Origin: Pseudomonas sp. RC10
GTDB lineage: Bacteria > Pseudomonadota > Gammaproteobacteria > Pseudomonadales > Pseudomonadaceae
Assembly (NCBI RefSeq): GCF_038397775.1
Contig: NZ_CP151650.1
Coordinates: 5,704,001 to 5,768,000, forward strand
Direction: 5' to 3'
Length of the DNA: 64,000 nt
This document shows, one piece after another, positions 7,637 to 17,003 of this stretch (within the stretch, counting starts at the first letter, position 1; each line of letters begins with the position of its first letter). Both the position numbers and the translations under genes were made by a program. The notes under the pieces are model-generated. The model had not been told where the DNA came from. It saw only the letters and a list, made by a program, of their open reading frames with translations, and ran no database searches.

Positions 7637-9808
7637 ATGGCTTTTCAACCCGCGACAACCCGTTTCCTCGACCAACCCGACCTGACAGAGGCGCTCGTGC
7701 ACAGCACGTTTGCCCTGGACCTGCTGACCCGGGTGGCGACGACACTTTCAGCCGATGGGTTCATTGAGAACATGGCGCGCATCTTTGGCCAGGACATTCC
7801 CGAAAGCATTTACTGCGCCCTGCAAGACCGGCTGATTGCCGGAGAAATCGACAACCCGGCCATCTTCATCGAGGACGGCGATCATCTCGCCGACTACAGC
7901 AACAGCGAGCGGGTCATCCGCATTCATTCCTCAATGATCGACAACGCCCTGAGCGACGTTCGGGTCGCCGAGTTTCTGGATATTCTTCTGCACGAGTTCG
8001 GCCATCACATCGATAACGTGCTGCGCCAGGACTTCGCCGATTATCTGGAAGAGGGTTCGACCCCTCTCGCCAAGGATGCCAACGGTGAAGAGGGCACTCG
8101 TTTCTCCCTCGCGATGGCTACGCTCGGCCAGTTCGACACCGATCGCGTGCGCATTGCCAGCTACCGGTCCGGGTCAGCCCGCCCGCTGGATATCGAAACC
8201 CAGTGGAGCAAAGTGCGCGTACGCATCGTGTGGCGCCACTCGAACCTCAACGAAACCTCAAACTCTCCCGACCCGCACCCAGAGCGTGAACGCTTTGAAG
8301 CAGGTGATGGCGATGAACATCACCATACCCACGAGACGATCGAGGCCGTGCTGTACGACCTGGAGATGAGCCCCTATGAACTGAACACCATCTATTTTGG
8401 CAACTGGCTGCGGGATTATTCGCAGCTGCTCGATCCCAAGGTCATTCGGGCCGCCGATACGCCCAAGGACTTCCCCGACGTACTGTCCCGTGACGCCCTT
8501 ACCCGGATCGTCGACGTGCTTTCCCTTAAACGATTCGGGCCCATCAGGCAGGCTGGCGGGGATTTATACAGAGTGACTCCCGATGTGCTCGGTGTGTACC
8601 GCCCCAGTGAGCACATCGACAACCCGCGCGTCGTCGACCGAAACACCCCAGACCCGAAGTCAAGGGACCAGGATTTCGAATCGCTGGTATTCGACGGCGA
8701 TCCGCTGCTGCTAATTGACTACACGACATCGATGAAGCACTACATCGGACGGTCCGTTGACTTCATGGCACGCCAGCTGCAATTCGCCATGGATCACCCG
8801 CGCAAGCCCTGGGGTTTGCGCGCCTTTGGCTCGGCATTGCACATACTCGAAGACTTTTTCGCTCACTCCAACTTCGTGGAACTGGCGCTGATCAAAAATG
8901 GCCACTCCCAGGTGCTGCCATGGACCTCCCCCGCCGACTGTGAAGCGGGCCTGCCGCTCGTGACCGGGATGTTCGGCTCTTCCGATGTCCTGGCCAGTGT
9001 GGCCGGCCCACTGGGCAAGATTCTTTTCTCGCTCGACGACATCTCCTATATGCCGACCAAACCGGGTGACCGAAGCCCTCGCGAGCAGGTGCTGTTGATT
9101 CTTCTCGAAGAGCACGAGAACCCTGACTACCTCAAGCATTTCCAGGCCTTTCTGAACGCTCGTGATGAATGGGTCAGCCTGCCCATCGCGGAGTTCATTC
9201 AGCGAAGCGTGGCCTATCTGACAGGACCTGCCTCGGTGCTGGGTAATGCGCTCGGCATCATCATGCAAGGTGTGCTGACGCGATTCGGGGAAAACATCAA
9301 GGACTGGCAGACCCGGTATGGGGAGGATCCGCACGACAATGGCTCGACTGATCCAACTCACTCACAGCTGGCCAAGGACCATGCAGAACACCCACTGCAC
9401 CTGCTGGCAAGCAGTCTGGCGTCCGAAGCCGTGAGAGCGGTAGGCACCGCAATGGTCAATCATTGGAACGGCGACACCCAGGCCGACCCCGTTGCTATCG
9501 CTATCGACTATTTCAAGCATCCCCACAACAGTGAGTGGCAGGATGCACAAGTCGCTGAATGGGCGACGAAAAACCCCGAAAACGTACGCCGCGCCACCTC
9601 GAAGCTCGACCTGCGCGCCATTCATGAGCACCTCGCTGATACAGGACAGGCCTCGCTCGATCGCCTGTCCAAAGATGGCGCTGCGTATCTGAACTTCATG
9701 AGAGGTGAGTTCCTGGATAAGCAGTCACCGCTCTGGGCATTGATACGACTCACGCCCGCTGGCGCTGCGTTTTATGCTCTCTACCAGTCATTAGGCATCA
9801 TCAAATAG
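7637..9808 (+). CDS. HET-C-type protein with N-terminal HExxH
   Basis: A 723-aa protein. The middle part carries the hallmarks of the fungal/bacterial HET-C family: FGNWLRDYSQLLDP (about 254-267), a His-rich stretch DEHHHTHE (about 225-232) and HILEDFFAHSNFVELALI (about 402-419). HET-C proteins have been proposed, from sequence comparison, to be zinc-dependent phospholipase-like enzymes; the fungal founder controls heterokaryon incompatibility. The N-terminal 180 residues add a separate zincin-like site LLHEFGHHID (H119, E120, H123), with a later acidic motif NGEEGTRFS. No signal peptide is apparent. The C-terminal 200 residues are unrecognised. It stands alone as a transcription unit inserted between the SIMPL gene and the dpp cluster. 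An effector, toxin or defence role is inferred, not shown. Confidence 0.75.
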   Translation: MAFQPATTRFLDQPDLTEALVHSTFALDLLTRVATTLSADGFIENMARIFGQDIPESIYCALQDRLIAGEIDNPAIFIEDGDHLADYSNSERVIRIHSSMIDNALSDVRVAEFLDILLHEFGHHIDNVLRQDFADYLEEGSTPLAKDANGEEGTRFSLAMATLGQFDTDRVRIASYRSGSARPLDIETQWSKVRVRIVWRHSNLNETSNSPDPHPERERFEAGDGDEHHHTHETIEAVLYDLEMSPYELNTIYFGNWLRDYSQLLDPKVIRAADTPKDFPDVLSRDALTRIVDVLSLKRFGPIRQAGGDLYRVTPDVLGVYRPSEHIDNPRVVDRNTPDPKSRDQDFESLVFDGDPLLLIDYTTSMKHYIGRSVDFMARQLQFAMDHPRKPWGLRAFGSALHILEDFFAHSNFVELALIKNGHSQVLPWTSPADCEAGLPLVTGMFGSSDVLASVAGPLGKILFSLDDISYMPTKPGDRSPREQVLLILLEEHENPDYLKHFQAFLNARDEWVSLPIAEFIQRSVAYLTGPASVLGNALGIIMQGVLTRFGENIKDWQTRYGEDPHDNGSTDPTHSQLAKDHAEHPLHLLASSLASEAVRAVGTAMVNHWNGDTQADPVAIAIDYFKHPHNSEWQDAQVAEWATKNPENVRRATSKLDLRAIHEHLADTGQASLDRLSKDGAAYLNFMRGEFLDKQSPLWALIRLTPAGAAFYALYQSLGIIK

Positions 9809-9841
9809 GTCTAACGGTTTTCTTGTAGGAACGCTCAACGC

Positions 9842-9895
9842 TGCGGCATTCTGCGCGGTCTATCATCCGTCGATGATCCCGGCATGAATGCCGCA
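9842..9895 (+). promoter_or_regulatory. Nested stem-loop in the dppA1 leader
   Basis: The outer stem is 9 bp (TGCGGCATT / AATGCCGCA) and the inner stem 6 bp (ATCATC / GATGAT, loop CGTC). It ends 16 bp before the dppA1 start. It could end transcription from the hetC-like gene or act as a leader structure; there is no T-run. Confidence 0.45.
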
Positions 9896-9911
9896 CTTGC
9901 ATGAGGTTCAC

Positions 9912-11510
9912 ATGGAGAAAACCTTCAAACCGCTGCTTCTGGCTGCCGCCGTGGCGTTGTGCGTGCCGTCTGTGCATGCCGCCAGCACGCTGGTCTATTG
10001 CTCCGAAGCCAGCCCAGCCGGCTTCGATCCCAGCCAGTACACCAGCGGTACGGAGTTCGATGCGTCGGCTGAAACCGTGTTCAACCGCCTGACCCAGTTC
10101 AAGCGCGGCGGTACGGAAGTCGAGCCAGGCCTGGCAACAAAATGGGACGTTTCCGAGGACGGCCTCACCTACACGTTTCATCTGCGCGACGGGGTGAAAT
10201 TCCACACCACGGACTACTTCAAGCCGACGCGGGACCTCAATGCCGACGACGTGCTGTTCACCTTCAATCGCCTGCTCAACGCCGACGATCCGTTCCGCAA
10301 GGCTTACCCGTCCGAGTCGCCGTACTTCACCGACATGGACATGAACAAGACCATCAAACAGGTGGAGAAGGTTGACGACCACACCGTCAAATTTCACCTG
10401 AACAACATCGACGCCGCGTTCATCCAGAACCTGGCCATGAGCTTCGCCTCGATTCAGTCCGCTGAATACGCCGCGCAGCTACTCAAACAAGGCAAGGCCG
10501 AAGAGATCAACCAGAAGCCGATCGGAACCGGCCCCTTCGTGTTCAAGCGTTACCAGAAAGACGCGCAAATCCGCTTTACCGGCAACAAGGATTACTGGAA
10601 GCCGGAGGACGTGAAGCTCGACAACCTGATCTTCTCGATCAACACCGACGCGGGCACCCGCCTGCAGAAACTCAAGACCGGCGAATGCCAGATCAGCGGC
10701 TATCCGCGTCCGCAGGACATCGAGGAAGCGCAGAAGGACCCGGACCTGAAAGTGCTGAGCCAACCCGGCTTCAACCTCGGTTTCCTGGCCTATAACGTGA
10801 CCCACCCGCCGCTGGACCAACTCAAGGTACGTCAGGCGCTGGACATGGCCATCGACAAGCCGGCGATCATCAAGGCGGTGTACCAAGGGGCCGGTCAACT
10901 GGCGCAAAACGCGCTGCCGCCTGCGCAATGGGGTTATGACCCGAACATCAAGGACGCGCCTTATAACCCGGACAAGGCGAAACAGCTGCTCAAGGAAGCA
11001 GGCGTCGCGCCGGGCACGCAGATCAACCTGTGGGCCATGACCGTGCAACGCGCGTCCAACCCGAACGCACGGATGTCAGCGCAGATGATTCAGTCCGACT
11101 GGGCGAAGATCGGCATCAAGGCCAACATTGTCAGCTACGAATGGGGCGAGTACATCAAGCGCGCCAAGGCTGGCGAACACGACGTGATGATCTATGGTTG
11201 GACAGGTGACAACGGTGACCCGGACAACTGGCTCGGCGTGCTCTATAGCTGTGCGGCGGTGAAAGGCAGCAACTACGCCAAATGGTGCAACCCGAGCTAC
11301 GACAAACTGGTGACCCAGGCCAAGCTGACCAGCAACCGCGACGAGCGAATCAAGCTGTATCAGCAGGCGCAGAACATCCTGAAAAACGACGTGCCGATTA
11401 CGCCAATCGCCAACTCCAAGGTGTTTCAGCCCATGCGCAAGGAGGTGCAGGACTTCAAACTCAGCCCGTTTGGCCTGACGCCCTTTTATGGGGTGAGCGT
11501 GGCCAAATAG
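9912..11510 (+). CDS. dppA1: Dipeptide ABC transporter solute-binding protein (first of four)
   Basis: A periplasmic peptide-binding protein of the SBP_bac_5 family, 532 aa. The signal peptide is MEKTFKPLLLAAAVALC... cleaved after VHAA. The family pattern is complete: SEASPAGFDPSQYTSGTEFDAS, LATKWDVSEDGLTYTFHLRDGVKFH, FNADDVLFTF-like, GTGPFVFKRY and YEWGEYIKRAKAGEHD near the C-terminus. It should deliver di/tripeptides to DppBCDF. The start is set by the signal peptide and the GAGG 5-8 bp upstream. It occupies the place of PA4496. It is closely similar to the next two binding proteins, which points to local duplication. Confidence 0.92.
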   Translation: MEKTFKPLLLAAAVALCVPSVHAASTLVYCSEASPAGFDPSQYTSGTEFDASAETVFNRLTQFKRGGTEVEPGLATKWDVSEDGLTYTFHLRDGVKFHTTDYFKPTRDLNADDVLFTFNRLLNADDPFRKAYPSESPYFTDMDMNKTIKQVEKVDDHTVKFHLNNIDAAFIQNLAMSFASIQSAEYAAQLLKQGKAEEINQKPIGTGPFVFKRYQKDAQIRFTGNKDYWKPEDVKLDNLIFSINTDAGTRLQKLKTGECQISGYPRPQDIEEAQKDPDLKVLSQPGFNLGFLAYNVTHPPLDQLKVRQALDMAIDKPAIIKAVYQGAGQLAQNALPPAQWGYDPNIKDAPYNPDKAKQLLKEAGVAPGTQINLWAMTVQRASNPNARMSAQMIQSDWAKIGIKANIVSYEWGEYIKRAKAGEHDVMIYGWTGDNGDPDNWLGVLYSCAAVKGSNYAKWCNPSYDKLVTQAKLTSNRDERIKLYQQAQNILKNDVPITPIANSKVFQPMRKEVQDFKLSPFGLTPFYGVSVAK

Positions 11511-11794
11511 CACCATCGCTTATCAACAGCGAAGTAACACTTGCGGGACATTCGGGTGCATTTGCCACGGCGCGATGCACCAGAATCGCGCAACAAAGAT
11601 ACCGATATGCGACACGCAAACGTTCAACCGCGTCAAAAATTATACTTTTGCGACATTCGTGTACGTTCGTGCCACTCTTTGACACTTGTTTGGCGCCAGC
11701 ATCTTGCTTTGGGTATGGCGCCTGCATAAGTATCCGCGGGACCGACCCATAAGGTCGTACCCTCAACTAAAAAATGACAACAACTGAGGCCACC

Positions 11795-13426
11795 ATGCTC
11801 AAAAAAGCGGTCATTCCGTTTCTCCTCGGCGCAGGTTTGATCGCCAGCGCTCCCTTCGCTCAAGCAGCATCGAACCTGGTGTTCTGCTCCGAAGGCAGCC
11901 CCGCTGGTTTCGACCCAGGTCAGTACACCACCGGCACCGACTTCGACGCTTCGGCCGAGACCGTTTTCAACCGTCTGAGCCAGTTCGAACGCGGCGGCAC
12001 CGCCGTCATTCCAGGCCTGGCCACTAGCTGGGACGTGTCCCCGGACGGCCTGACCTACACCTTCCATCTGCGTGAAGGTGTCAAGTTCCACACCACGCCG
12101 TACTTCAAACCGACCCGTACCTTCAATGCCGATGACGTGCTGTTCACGTTCAACCGCATGATCAACAAGGACGATCCGTTCCGTAAGGCGTACCCGACCG
12201 AATTCCCGTACTTCACCGACATGGCGATGGACACCAACATCACCAAGATCGAGAAAGTCGACGATCACACCGTCAAGATGACCCTGGGCGTGGTCGATGC
12301 CGCGTTCATCCAGAACCTGGCGATGAGCTTCGCGTCCATTCAGTCCGCTGAATACGCCGCCCAACTGCTCAAGGAAGGCAAGCCGGAAGACATCAACCAG
12401 AAGCCGATCGGCACTGGCCCGTTCGTGTTCAAGAGCTACCAGAAGGACTCCAACATCCGTTTCACCGGAAACAAGGACTACTGGAAGCCTGAAGACGTCA
12501 AAGTCGACAACCTGATTTTCGCGATCACCACCGACGCCTCGGTTCGCGCTCAGAAGCTGAAGAAAGGCGAATGCCAGATCACCGCTTACCCGCGTCCCGC
12601 CGACCTGGCACCGCTGAAGGCCGACCCTGCGCTGAAGATGCCTGATCAGGCGGGCTTCAACCTGGGCTACATCGCCTACAACGTGATGCCGGAAATCAAA
12701 GGCGAGTCCAAGCCTAACCCACTGGCCAAACTGGAAGTGCGTCAGGCGCTGGACATGGCGGTCGACAAGAAAGCCATCATCGACGCCGTTTACCAAGGTG
12801 CAGGCCAACTGGCGGTGAACGCTATGCCGCCGACCCAGTGGTCCTACGACACCACCATCAAGGATGCGCCGTACGACGTCGCCAAGGCCAAGGAACTGCT
12901 GAAAAAGGCAGGCGTGGCCGACGGCACCGAAATCACCCTGTGGGCGATGCCGGTTCAGCGTCCGTACAACCCGAACGCCAAGCTGATGGCTGAAATGCTG
13001 CAGAACGATTGGAAGAAGATTGGCATCAACGCCAAGATCGTTTCCTACGAGTGGGGCGAGTACATCAAGCGCGCCAAAAACGGCGAAAACGGCGCGATGC
13101 TGATTGGCTGGAGCGGCGACAACGGTGACCCGGATAACTGGCTGGGCACCCTGTTCGGTTGCGACGCGGTCAACGGTAACAACTTCGCCAAATGGTGCGA
13201 CAAGGACGGCTTCGACAAGCTGATCCACCAGGCCAAGGAAACCACCGACCAGTCCAAGCGCACCGAGCTGTACAAACAGGCTCAGCACTTACTCAAGGCC
13301 GCCGTCCCTATGACCCCTATTGCGCACTCGACTGTTTACCAGCCGATGCGTAAAGAAGTTCAGGACTTCAAGATCAGCCCATTCGGTCTGAACTCGTTCT
13401 ACGGCGTGAGCGTCAGCGGTAAGTAA
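11795..13426 (+). CDS. dppA2: Dipeptide ABC transporter solute-binding protein (second of four)
   Basis: An SBP_bac_5 periplasmic peptide-binding protein of 543 aa with a signal peptide cleaved after PFAQAA. It shares long near-identical stretches with the preceding gene (FNRLSQFERGGTAV, IRFTGNKDYWKPEDVKVDNL, SYEWGEYIKRAK) but has a 7-residue insertion near EIKGESKPNP. The ATG at 11795 is preferred to an in-frame ATG 7 codons upstream because it starts the signal peptide and has GAGG upstream. It occupies the place of PA4497. Its own 284-bp leader and a strong terminator downstream suggest a separate transcription unit. Confidence 0.92.
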   Translation: MLKKAVIPFLLGAGLIASAPFAQAASNLVFCSEGSPAGFDPGQYTTGTDFDASAETVFNRLSQFERGGTAVIPGLATSWDVSPDGLTYTFHLREGVKFHTTPYFKPTRTFNADDVLFTFNRMINKDDPFRKAYPTEFPYFTDMAMDTNITKIEKVDDHTVKMTLGVVDAAFIQNLAMSFASIQSAEYAAQLLKEGKPEDINQKPIGTGPFVFKSYQKDSNIRFTGNKDYWKPEDVKVDNLIFAITTDASVRAQKLKKGECQITAYPRPADLAPLKADPALKMPDQAGFNLGYIAYNVMPEIKGESKPNPLAKLEVRQALDMAVDKKAIIDAVYQGAGQLAVNAMPPTQWSYDTTIKDAPYDVAKAKELLKKAGVADGTEITLWAMPVQRPYNPNAKLMAEMLQNDWKKIGINAKIVSYEWGEYIKRAKNGENGAMLIGWSGDNGDPDNWLGTLFGCDAVNGNNFAKWCDKDGFDKLIHQAKETTDQSKRTELYKQAQHLLKAAVPMTPIAHSTVYQPMRKEVQDFKISPFGLNSFYGVSVSGK

Positions 13427-13442
13427 TAACCCTCTGTGACTG

Positions 13443-13476
13443 CACGGTCGCGATACCTTCGGGTGTCGCGACCGTG
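13443..13476 (+). terminator. Intrinsic terminator after dppA2
   Basis: A 15-bp stem with one G-U wobble is capped by a TTCG tetraloop (CACGGTCGCGATACC, TTCG, then the complement). A T-containing tail follows. It starts 17 bp past the stop. Confidence 0.8.
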
Positions 13477-13508
13477 TCGTCTTGTGCGTGATTCAGAAAC
13501 GAAAATGA

Positions 13509-13561
13509 ATATCGTTAGACGAGTAAGTGTGCAGCTGAAAGAAATTGCCTACTAACGATAT
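13509..13561. promoter_or_regulatory. Perfect 10-bp inverted repeat upstream of dppA3
   Basis: ATATCGTTAG (13509-13518) and CTAACGATAT (13552-13561) are exact complements separated by 33 bp. They lie about 205 bp before the dppA3 start, in a 339-bp gap that otherwise holds only the dppA2 terminator and A+T-rich sequence. They could be paired operator half-sites or an RNA stem. Confidence 0.5.
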
Positions 13562-13765
13562 GCACTTTTCCTACAAACATTGAAGAAGTCTGAAGTATTT
13601 ACTGTGCGGCCGGACGGACATACCGTTCTGAGTTCCCGTACCTGATAGTTATCGTTTTCCCGTCGGTCGGTTTATCTGATCGGACAGTTCCATTTGCGCA
13701 AACGATTGCCCCGGAATTTTCCGCATCATCAAAAGTGATACACGCCCCAGACGATAAGGATTGTC

Positions 13766-15367
13766 ATGCGTAAAAACATTGCTGTGTCTTCGTTAATCAC
13801 TGCTGGGCTATTAGCCACTATTCCAACCGTACAAGCGGCTACCAACAGTCTGGTGTTTTGTTCGGAAGGCAGCCCCGCCGGTTTCGACATCGCCCAATAC
13901 ACGTCGGGCACTGACAACGACGCCGCCGAGCCGATCTACAACCGCCTCGCGGAGTTCGAACGCGGCGAGACCAGCGTGGTGCCTGCGCTTGCGACGAGCT
14001 GGGATATCTCGCCCGATGGCCTGACTTACACGTTCCACCTGCGCCCTGGCGTGAAATTCCACAGCAACAAGCTGTTCACGCCGACCCGCGACTTCAATGC
14101 CGACGACGTGCTGTTCACCTTCAATCGCATGTTGCAGAAGGATCATCCCTTCCGCGTCGCTTACCCGACGGAGTTCCCGTACTTCACCAGCATGGGCCTG
14201 GACAAGAACATCAAGTCAGTGGAAAAGACTGACACCATGACGGTCGTATTCACACTGAACAAAGTGGACGCGGCCTTCATCCAAAATATTGCAATGAACT
14301 TCGCCTCTATTCTGTCGGCTGAATATGCTGACAAACTGATGGCATCGGGTAATGTTCGCGAGATCAATAATTCGCCCATTGGTACAGGCCCGTTTGCATT
14401 CCAGCGTTATCAGAAAGATTCGCAAATTCGCTACGTCGCTAATAAACACTTCTGGGACCCGAGCCGCGTGAAGATCGATCAACTGATCTTCGCCATCAAT
14501 ACCGATGCCTCGGTGCGTGTGCAGAAGCTCAAGAAAAACGAGTGTCAGGTGACACTCAATCCCCGCCCCGCCGACGTCGAGTCCATCAAGGCAGACAAGA
14601 ATCTTCAGGTGATCGAGAAACCCGGCTTCAACCTCGGTTACATCGCCTACAACGTGCGCCATGCGCCGCTGGACAACTTGCAGGTTCGTCAGGCGCTGGA
14701 CATGGCGGTGGACAAGAAGGCGATCATCGACGCGGTGTATCAGGGTGCGGGCCAACTGGCGCAGAACGCCATGCCGCCGACCCAGTGGTCCTACGATGAA
14801 ACCGTCAAGGACGCCCCCTACAATCCGGAAAAGGCACGCGAGCTGCTGCGTGCTGCCGGTGTCAAGGAAGGCACCGAACTGACCCTCTGGGCCATGCCCG
14901 TGCAACGGCCGTACAACCCGAACGCCAAGCTGATGGCGCAAATGCTTCAGGCTGACTGGGCCAAGGTGGGCATCAAGGCCACCATCGTCAGCTACGAATG
15001 GGGCGAGTACCTCAAGCGCAGCAAGAACGGCGAGCACGACATCTCGCTGATCGGCTGGACCGGCGACAACGGTGACCCCGACAACTGGATGGGCACGCTG
15101 TACAGCTGCGCCTCCATTGGCGGCAACAACTACTCGATGTGGTGCGACGAGAAGTACGACGCGCTGATCAAGTCGGCCGTGTCCACGGCGGACAAGAACC
15201 AGCGCATCGACCTCTACAAGCAAGCCCAGCACTACCTCAAGAGCCAGGTGCCGATCACGCCGATCGCTCACTCCACGGTCATTCAGCCGTTGCGTAAAAA
15301 CGTTCAGGGGTTTCAGGTCAGTCCGTTCAATCGCAACAACTTCTCCGGCGTCAGCATCGCCGACTAA
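13766..15367 (+). CDS. dppA3: Dipeptide ABC transporter solute-binding protein (third of four)
   Basis: An SBP_bac_5 periplasmic peptide-binding protein, 533 aa, with a signal peptide cleaved after PTVQAA. It retains the family blocks (CSEGSPAGFDIAQYTSGTDN, WDISPDGLTYTFHLRPGVKFH, GTGPFAFQRYQKDSQIRY, SYEWGEYLKRSKNGEHD). AAGGAT lies 5 bp before the ATG. It sits immediately upstream of the porin gene, as PA4500 does. In P. aeruginosa the region before it also holds a peptidase and the regulator psdR; neither is present here. Confidence 0.92.
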   Translation: MRKNIAVSSLITAGLLATIPTVQAATNSLVFCSEGSPAGFDIAQYTSGTDNDAAEPIYNRLAEFERGETSVVPALATSWDISPDGLTYTFHLRPGVKFHSNKLFTPTRDFNADDVLFTFNRMLQKDHPFRVAYPTEFPYFTSMGLDKNIKSVEKTDTMTVVFTLNKVDAAFIQNIAMNFASILSAEYADKLMASGNVREINNSPIGTGPFAFQRYQKDSQIRYVANKHFWDPSRVKIDQLIFAINTDASVRVQKLKKNECQVTLNPRPADVESIKADKNLQVIEKPGFNLGYIAYNVRHAPLDNLQVRQALDMAVDKKAIIDAVYQGAGQLAQNAMPPTQWSYDETVKDAPYNPEKARELLRAAGVKEGTELTLWAMPVQRPYNPNAKLMAQMLQADWAKVGIKATIVSYEWGEYLKRSKNGEHDISLIGWTGDNGDPDNWMGTLYSCASIGGNNYSMWCDEKYDALIKSAVSTADKNQRIDLYKQAQHYLKSQVPITPIAHSTVIQPLRKNVQGFQVSPFNRNNFSGVSIAD

Positions 15368-15523
15368 CCCGAGCAACTGTGCCACAGGTGAATGTTCGCC
15401 TTTGGCACTGCTTTATCCGCAATCCGCGGAACGAGCGAAAAAAGGCCCACAAGGCCGCTTCATCAAAGCCGGTCCTCCATAAAAACCGGCCTCTATAAAA
15501 GATGTAAAAGGGAGCTTCAACAC

Positions 15524-16906
15524 GTGAAAAAAGCCAGCACCGCTGTATTCGCCCTCTCCGCCCTCGCCTTGAGCGTCGCGGCCCAGGCAGAGCCAACCAG
15601 TCAGGAATTCGTCCCGACGACACTGGCCACCACCAACGCCCAGAGCGAAGCCAAAGGCTTTCTGGAAGACTCGAAAATCACCGGTTCGACCAAGAACTGG
15701 TACGCCAATGAACTGCTGCGTCGCGGCGGCAATTTCAGCCGCAGCGAGAACGGCGTCGTGGTCGATCGCGACCCACGTCGTATCAACTGGGTGCAAGGCA
15801 CCATCGTTGACTACAGCTCGGGCTTCACTCAGGGCACCGTCGGGTTCGCCACGCAGATGGCGGTCTACAACGCCGTTGCGCTGGACCGCGACAAGGATGA
15901 CCTGATGGGCGGCGCCAACCGCACGTTGACCAAGAACAACGGCGACCCCGTTGGCCAGTGGAGCAAGCTGGGCCTGGGCAACATCAAGGCTCGCATCTCC
16001 AACACCACGCTGACCGCCGGCCGCCAGTCGCTGAACACGCCGGTACTGGCCTACATCGGTAACCGTGCGCTGCCGTCGAGCTTCGAAGGTGTGAGCATCC
16101 TCAGCGAAGAATTCAACAACCTGTCGTTCACCGCTGGCAGCTTCGACCGCGTCTCACCGCGTTCCGAGCAGAGCCTGACCAAGTTCCGCTCCGAGTACAC
16201 CGCCAACGCGAACATCGAAGCCGACCGCGTGGACATGGCCGGTGTCGACTACAAGCCGTTCAAAAGCCTGACGACCAGCTTCTACGCTTCGAACGTCCAG
16301 GATTTCTGGCACCAGTACTATTTCTCGTTCCTGCACGAGCTGGGCGACACCGACGTCCTGGGCCTGAGCACCAACCTGAACTACTACAAAACCAAAGATT
16401 CCGGCTCGAAGAAAATGGGCCCGATCGACAACGACACCTACTCCCTGTCGTTGACCGCGACCCACAAGGCGCACAGCTTCAGCATCGCCTATCAGGAAGT
16501 CGAGGGTGACACCTACTTCGACTACGTGCATGACAGCAACGCCATCTTCCTCGCCAACTCCCTGCTCTCGGACTTCAACGGACCGAACGAGAAGTCGGTG
16601 CAGCTGAGCTACCTGCTGAATATGGCCGACTATGGCGTGCCAGGCCTGAAGTTCAACGTCTATCAAGCCCGCGGCTTCGACATCGACGGTACGCACTACA
16701 AAGGCACCGCCTATGACGTGCGCAGCATGGACGGCGAAACTCACTACGAATACGGCGTCGGCGCGTCGTACACCCTGCAGTCCGGCCCGCTGAAGGCCTC
16801 GACCATGCGCGGCACGTACACCACCCACCGCGCGAGTGCGAACCAGGCTGACGGCAACATCAACGAGTTCCGTCTGGTGACCACCATCCCGTTCAACATC
16901 CTTTAA
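15524..16906 (+). CDS. opdP: OprD-family outer-membrane porin, peptide-specific (OpdP type)
   Basis: An outer-membrane substrate-specific porin of 460 aa. After a signal peptide (cleaved near AAQAEP), the OprD-family N-terminal pattern follows: GFLEDSKITGSTKNWYANELLRR, then WVQGTIVDYSSGFTQGTVGF. It ends in a beta strand with FRLVTTIPFNIL. The context of dipeptide-binding proteins on both sides and synteny with PA4501 point to OpdP/OpdD, a glycine-glutamate dipeptide channel. The start is a GTG with GGGAGC 8 bp upstream; there is no suitable ATG at the signal peptide, and the open frame upstream is out of character. It is probably co-transcribed with dppA3. Confidence 0.88.
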   Translation: MKKASTAVFALSALALSVAAQAEPTSQEFVPTTLATTNAQSEAKGFLEDSKITGSTKNWYANELLRRGGNFSRSENGVVVDRDPRRINWVQGTIVDYSSGFTQGTVGFATQMAVYNAVALDRDKDDLMGGANRTLTKNNGDPVGQWSKLGLGNIKARISNTTLTAGRQSLNTPVLAYIGNRALPSSFEGVSILSEEFNNLSFTAGSFDRVSPRSEQSLTKFRSEYTANANIEADRVDMAGVDYKPFKSLTTSFYASNVQDFWHQYYFSFLHELGDTDVLGLSTNLNYYKTKDSGSKKMGPIDNDTYSLSLTATHKAHSFSIAYQEVEGDTYFDYVHDSNAIFLANSLLSDFNGPNEKSVQLSYLLNMADYGVPGLKFNVYQARGFDIDGTHYKGTAYDVRSMDGETHYEYGVGASYTLQSGPLKASTMRGTYTTHRASANQADGNINEFRLVTTIPFNIL

Positions 16907-16922
16907 TCAACCGCTGGGCAGT

Positions 16923-16959
16923 TTCGGGGCAAGGTTCATACAGAACTTAATGCCCCGAA
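16923..16959 (+). terminator. Strong stem-loop between opdP and dppA4
   Basis: TTCGGGGCA pairs with TGCCCCGAA, extended inward by AGGTTC/GAACTT. There is no long T-run, so it may be an attenuator or mRNA-stability element as well as a terminator. Confidence 0.6.
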
Positions 16960-17003
16960 GCACCCACTGAGTAATGGCTTCATCACTTGCGGAGGGCGTT
17001 TTC

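Noticed and set aside
11690..11730. Possible sigma-54 promoter (TGGCGCC ... TTGCT) before dppA2
   Set aside because: The GG to GC spacing is 12 rather than the required 10 bases.
11633..13288. Long open frame on the minus strand opposite dppA2 (about 550 codons)
   Set aside because: It is a mirror of codon bias in a high-G+C gene; the encoded sequence is a low-complexity mix of Val, Leu, Gly, His and Arg, and dppA2 on the other strand is plainly the real gene.
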